64,000 nucleotides of DNA from Hormiphora californensis (taxonomy: Eukaryota > Ctenophora > Tentaculata > Cydippida > Pleurobrachiidae). The notes under the pieces are model-generated. The model saw nothing but the letters and a program-made list of their open reading frames with translations, searched no databases and had not been told where the DNA came from. The stretch lies in NCBI GenBank assembly GCA_020137815.1, contig CM035359.1:122501-186500 (forward strand). Reading direction: 5' to 3'. Below, piece by piece: positions 61,083-64,000 of this stretch. Position numbers and translations under genes: made by a program. The number at the start of each line of letters is the position of its first letter. Positions within the stretch are counted from its first letter, which is position 1.

Positions 61083-64000
61083 CTATACCAGGGTAGGGTA
61101 CCTATAGTAGGGAGGTACACTTTAGTTGGGGTAGAGACCATCTGGTACTATACCAGGGTAGGGTACCTATAGTAGGGAGGTACACTTTAGTTAGGGTAGA
61201 GACCATCTGGTACTATACCAGGGTAGGGTACCTGTAGTAGGGAGGTACACTTTAGTTAGGGTAGAGACCATCTGGTACTATACCAGGGTAGGGTACCTGT
61301 AGTAGGGAGGTACACTTTAGTTAGGGTAGAGACCATCTGGTACTATACCAGGGTAGGGTACCTGTAGTAGGGAGGTACACTTTAGTTAGGGTAGAGACCA
61401 TCTGGTACTATACCAGGGTAGGGTACCTGTAGTAGGGAGGTACACTTTAGTTAGGGTAGAGACCATCTGGTACTATACCAGGGTAGGGTACCTATAGTAG
61501 GGAGGTACACTTTAGTTAGGGTAGAGACCATCTGGTACTATACCAGGGTAGGGTACCTATAGTAGGGAGGTACACTTTAGTTAGGGTAGAGACCATCTGG
61601 TACTATACCAGGGTAGGGTACCTGTAGTAGGGAGGTACACTTTAGTTAGGGTAGAGACCATCTGGTACTATACCAGGGTAGGGTACCTGTAGTAGGGAGG
61701 TACACTTTAGTTAGGGTAGAGACCATCTGGTACTATACCAGGGTAGGGTACCTGTAGTAGGGAGGTACACTTTAGTTAGGGTAGAGACCATCTGGTACTA
61801 TACCAGGGTAGGGTACCTATAGTAGGGAGGTACACTTTAGTTAGGGTAGAGACCATCTGGTACTATACCAGGGTAGGGTACCTGTAGTAGGGAGGTACAC
61901 TTTAGTTAGGGTAGAGACCATCTGGTACTATACCAGAGGTAGGGTACCTGTAGTAGGGAGGTACACTTTAGTTAGGGTAGAGACCATCTGGTACTATACC
62001 AGGGTAGGGTACCTGTAGTAGGGAGGTACACTTTAGTTAGGGTAGAGACCATCTGGTACTATACCAGGGTAGGGTACCTATAGTAGGGAGGTACACTTTA
62101 GTTAGGGTAGAGACCATCTGGTACTATACCAGGGTAGGGTACCTGTAGTAGGGAGGTACACTTTAGTTAGGGTAGAGACCATCTGGTACTATACCAGGGT
62201 AGGGTACCTATAGTAGGGAGGTACACTTTAGTTAGGGTAGAGACCATCTGGTACTATACCAGGGTAGGGTACCTATAGTAGGGAGGTACACTTTAGTTAG
62301 GGTAGAGACCATCTGGTACTATACCAGGGTAGGGTACCTATAGTAGGGAGGTACACTTTAGTTAGGGTAGAGACCATCTGGTACTATACCAGGGTAGGGT
62401 ACCTGTAGTAGGGAGGTACACTTTAGTTAGGGTAGAGACCATCTGGTACTATACCAGGGTAGGGTACCTGTAGTAGTAGGGAGGTACACTTTAGTTAGGG
62501 TAGAGACCATCTGGTACTATACCAGGGTAGGGTACCTGTAGTAGGGAGGTACACTTTAGTTAGGGTAGAGACCATCTGGTACTATACCAGGGTAGGGTAC
62601 CTATAGTAGGGAGGTACACTTTAGTTAGGGTAGAGACCATCTGGTACTATACCAGGGTAGGGTACCTGTAGTAGGGAGGTACACTTTAGTTAGGGTAGAG
62701 ACCATCTGGTACTATACCAGGGTAGGGTACCTAGTAGTAGGGAGGTACACTTTAGTTAGGGTAGAGACCATCTGGTACTATACCAGGGTAGGGTACCTGT
62801 AGTAGTAGGGAGGTACACTTTAGTTAGGGTAGAGACCATCTGGTACTATACCAGGGTAGGGTACCTGTAGTAGGGAGGTACACTTTAGTTAGGGTAGAGA
62901 CCATCTGGTACTATACCAGGGTAGGGTACCTGTAGTAGGGAGGTACACTTTAGTTAGGGTAGAGACCATCTGGTACTATACCAGGGTAGGGTACCTGTAG
63001 TAGGGAGGTACACTTTAGTTAGGGTAGAGACCATCTGGTACTATACCAGGGTAGGGTACCTGTAGTAGTAGGGAGGTACACTTTAGTTAGGGTAGAGACC
63101 ATCTGGTACTATACCAGGGTAGGGTACCTGTAGTAGGGAGGTACACTTTAGTTAGGGTAGAGACCATCTGGTACTATACCAGGGTAGGGTACCTGTAGTA
63201 GGGAGGTACACTTTAGTTAGGGTAGAGACCATCTGGTACTATACCAGGGTAGGGTACCTGTAGTAGGGAGGTACACTTTAGTTAGGGTAGAGACCATCTG
63301 GTACTATACCAGGGTAGGGTACCTGTAGTAGGGAGGTACACTTTAGTTAGGGTAGAGACCATCTGGTACTATACCAGGGTAGGGTACCTGTAGTAGGGAG
63401 GTACACTTTAGTTAGGGTAGAGACCATCTGGTACTATACCAGGGTAGGGTACCTGTAGTAGGGAGGTACACTTTAGTTAGGGTAGAGACCATCTGGTACT
63501 ATACCAGGGTAGGGTACCTATAGTAGGGAGGTACACTTTAGTTAGGGTAGAGACCATCTGGTACTATACCAGGGTAGGGTACCTGTAGTAGGGAGGTACA
63601 CTTTAGTTAGGGTAGAGACCATCTGGTACTATACCAGGGTAGGGTACCTGTAGTAGTAGGGAGGTACACTTTAGTTAGGGTAGAGACCATCTGGTACTAT
63701 ACCAGGGTAGGGTACCTGTAGTAGGGAGGTACACTTTAGTTAGGGTAGAGACCATCTGGTACTATACCAGGGTAGGGTACCTGTAGTAGGGAGGTACACT
63801 TTAGTTAGGGTAGAGACCATCTGGTACTATACCAGGGTAGGGTACCTGTAGTAGGGAGGTACACTTTAGTTAGGGTAGAGACCATCTGGTACTATACCAG
63901 GGTAGGGTACCTGTAGTAGGGAGGTACACTTTAGTTAGGGTAGAGACCATCTGGTACTATACCAGGGTAGGGTACCTGTAGTAGGGAGGTACACTTTAGT
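61034..64000. repeat. 65-bp satellite array, about 45 copies, runs off the window
   Basis: The unit contains GGGAGGTACACTTTAGTTAG, GGTAGAGACCATCTGGTACT and ATACCAGGGTAGGGTACCTRTAG. Copies are nearly identical apart from an A/G in CTRTAG and an occasional extra TAG. The outermost copy (61,034-61,100) is divergent, and it is the 5' end of the innexin TM2 exon plus its acceptor. On the minus strand each unit therefore carries a copy of the intron end (ACCCTGGTATAG), the first bases of the exon (TACCAGATGGTCTCTACCC) and a second AG acceptor-like site (CCTACTACAG). Units are not coding because 65 is not a multiple of three and stops occur. Confidence 0.95.

Overview
This is eukaryotic, almost certainly invertebrate animal, DNA. 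Genes are broken by GT-AG introns. Between them lie (AG)n/(CT)n microsatellites, foldback elements, MITEs and non-LTR retrotransposons. The reconstructed genes include an innexin gap-junction subunit and a six-exon rhodopsin-like GPCR. As far as I know sponges and placozoans lack innexins, so a ctenophore, cnidarian or protostome source fits. My best guess is a ctenophore or cnidarian, from the feel of the innexin second extracellular loop and TM4, but the sequence alone does not prove it.

Layout. 1-12.1 kb: a 41-bp repeat remnant, microsatellites, and a tandem duplication of about 3.7 kb. Copy A (about 2.8-8.2 kb) differs from copy B (about 8.3-12.0 kb) by two transposon insertions with target-site duplications, and by patches of poor base quality. 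12.2-17.2 kb: no gene seen; MITEs, short tandem repeats and CT-rich DNA. 17.23-19.56 kb: sequence made almost only of homopolymer runs, best read as failed consensus. 20.5-21.46 kb: a 938-bp element with terminal inverted repeats (TIRs) and internal TAACG/CGTTA modules, lying beside a minus-strand Ser/Pro-rich gene (four exons, 21.49-24.0 kb). 24.5-30.8 kb: retrotransposons, namely a nearly complete minus-strand CR1/L2-like LINE with a zinc-finger ORF1 and a frameshifted ORF2, flanked by 3' remnants of two other LINEs. 31.3-33.9 kb: a long-TIR element and small palindromes. 34.18-34.46 kb: a single-exon gene for a 93-residue secreted acidic protein, with TATA box and Kozak context. 35-47 kb: tandem arrays, foldbacks and MITEs, no convincing gene. 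47.8-50.6 kb: the GPCR. 51-55 kb: two large foldback elements. 55.4-61.1 kb: eight exons of an innexin on the minus strand. 58.25-58.89 kb: a 40-bp satellite in one innexin intron. 61.03-64.0 kb: a 65-bp satellite, about 45 copies, running off the window end, whose unit is built from the intron-exon junction of the innexin exon beside it.

No two genes here form a pathway. What links the region is repeat biology: one pogo/Tigger-like MITE family seen about a dozen times between 13 and 58 kb, foldback elements with arms up to about 0.77 kb, and satellites inside a gap-junction gene.
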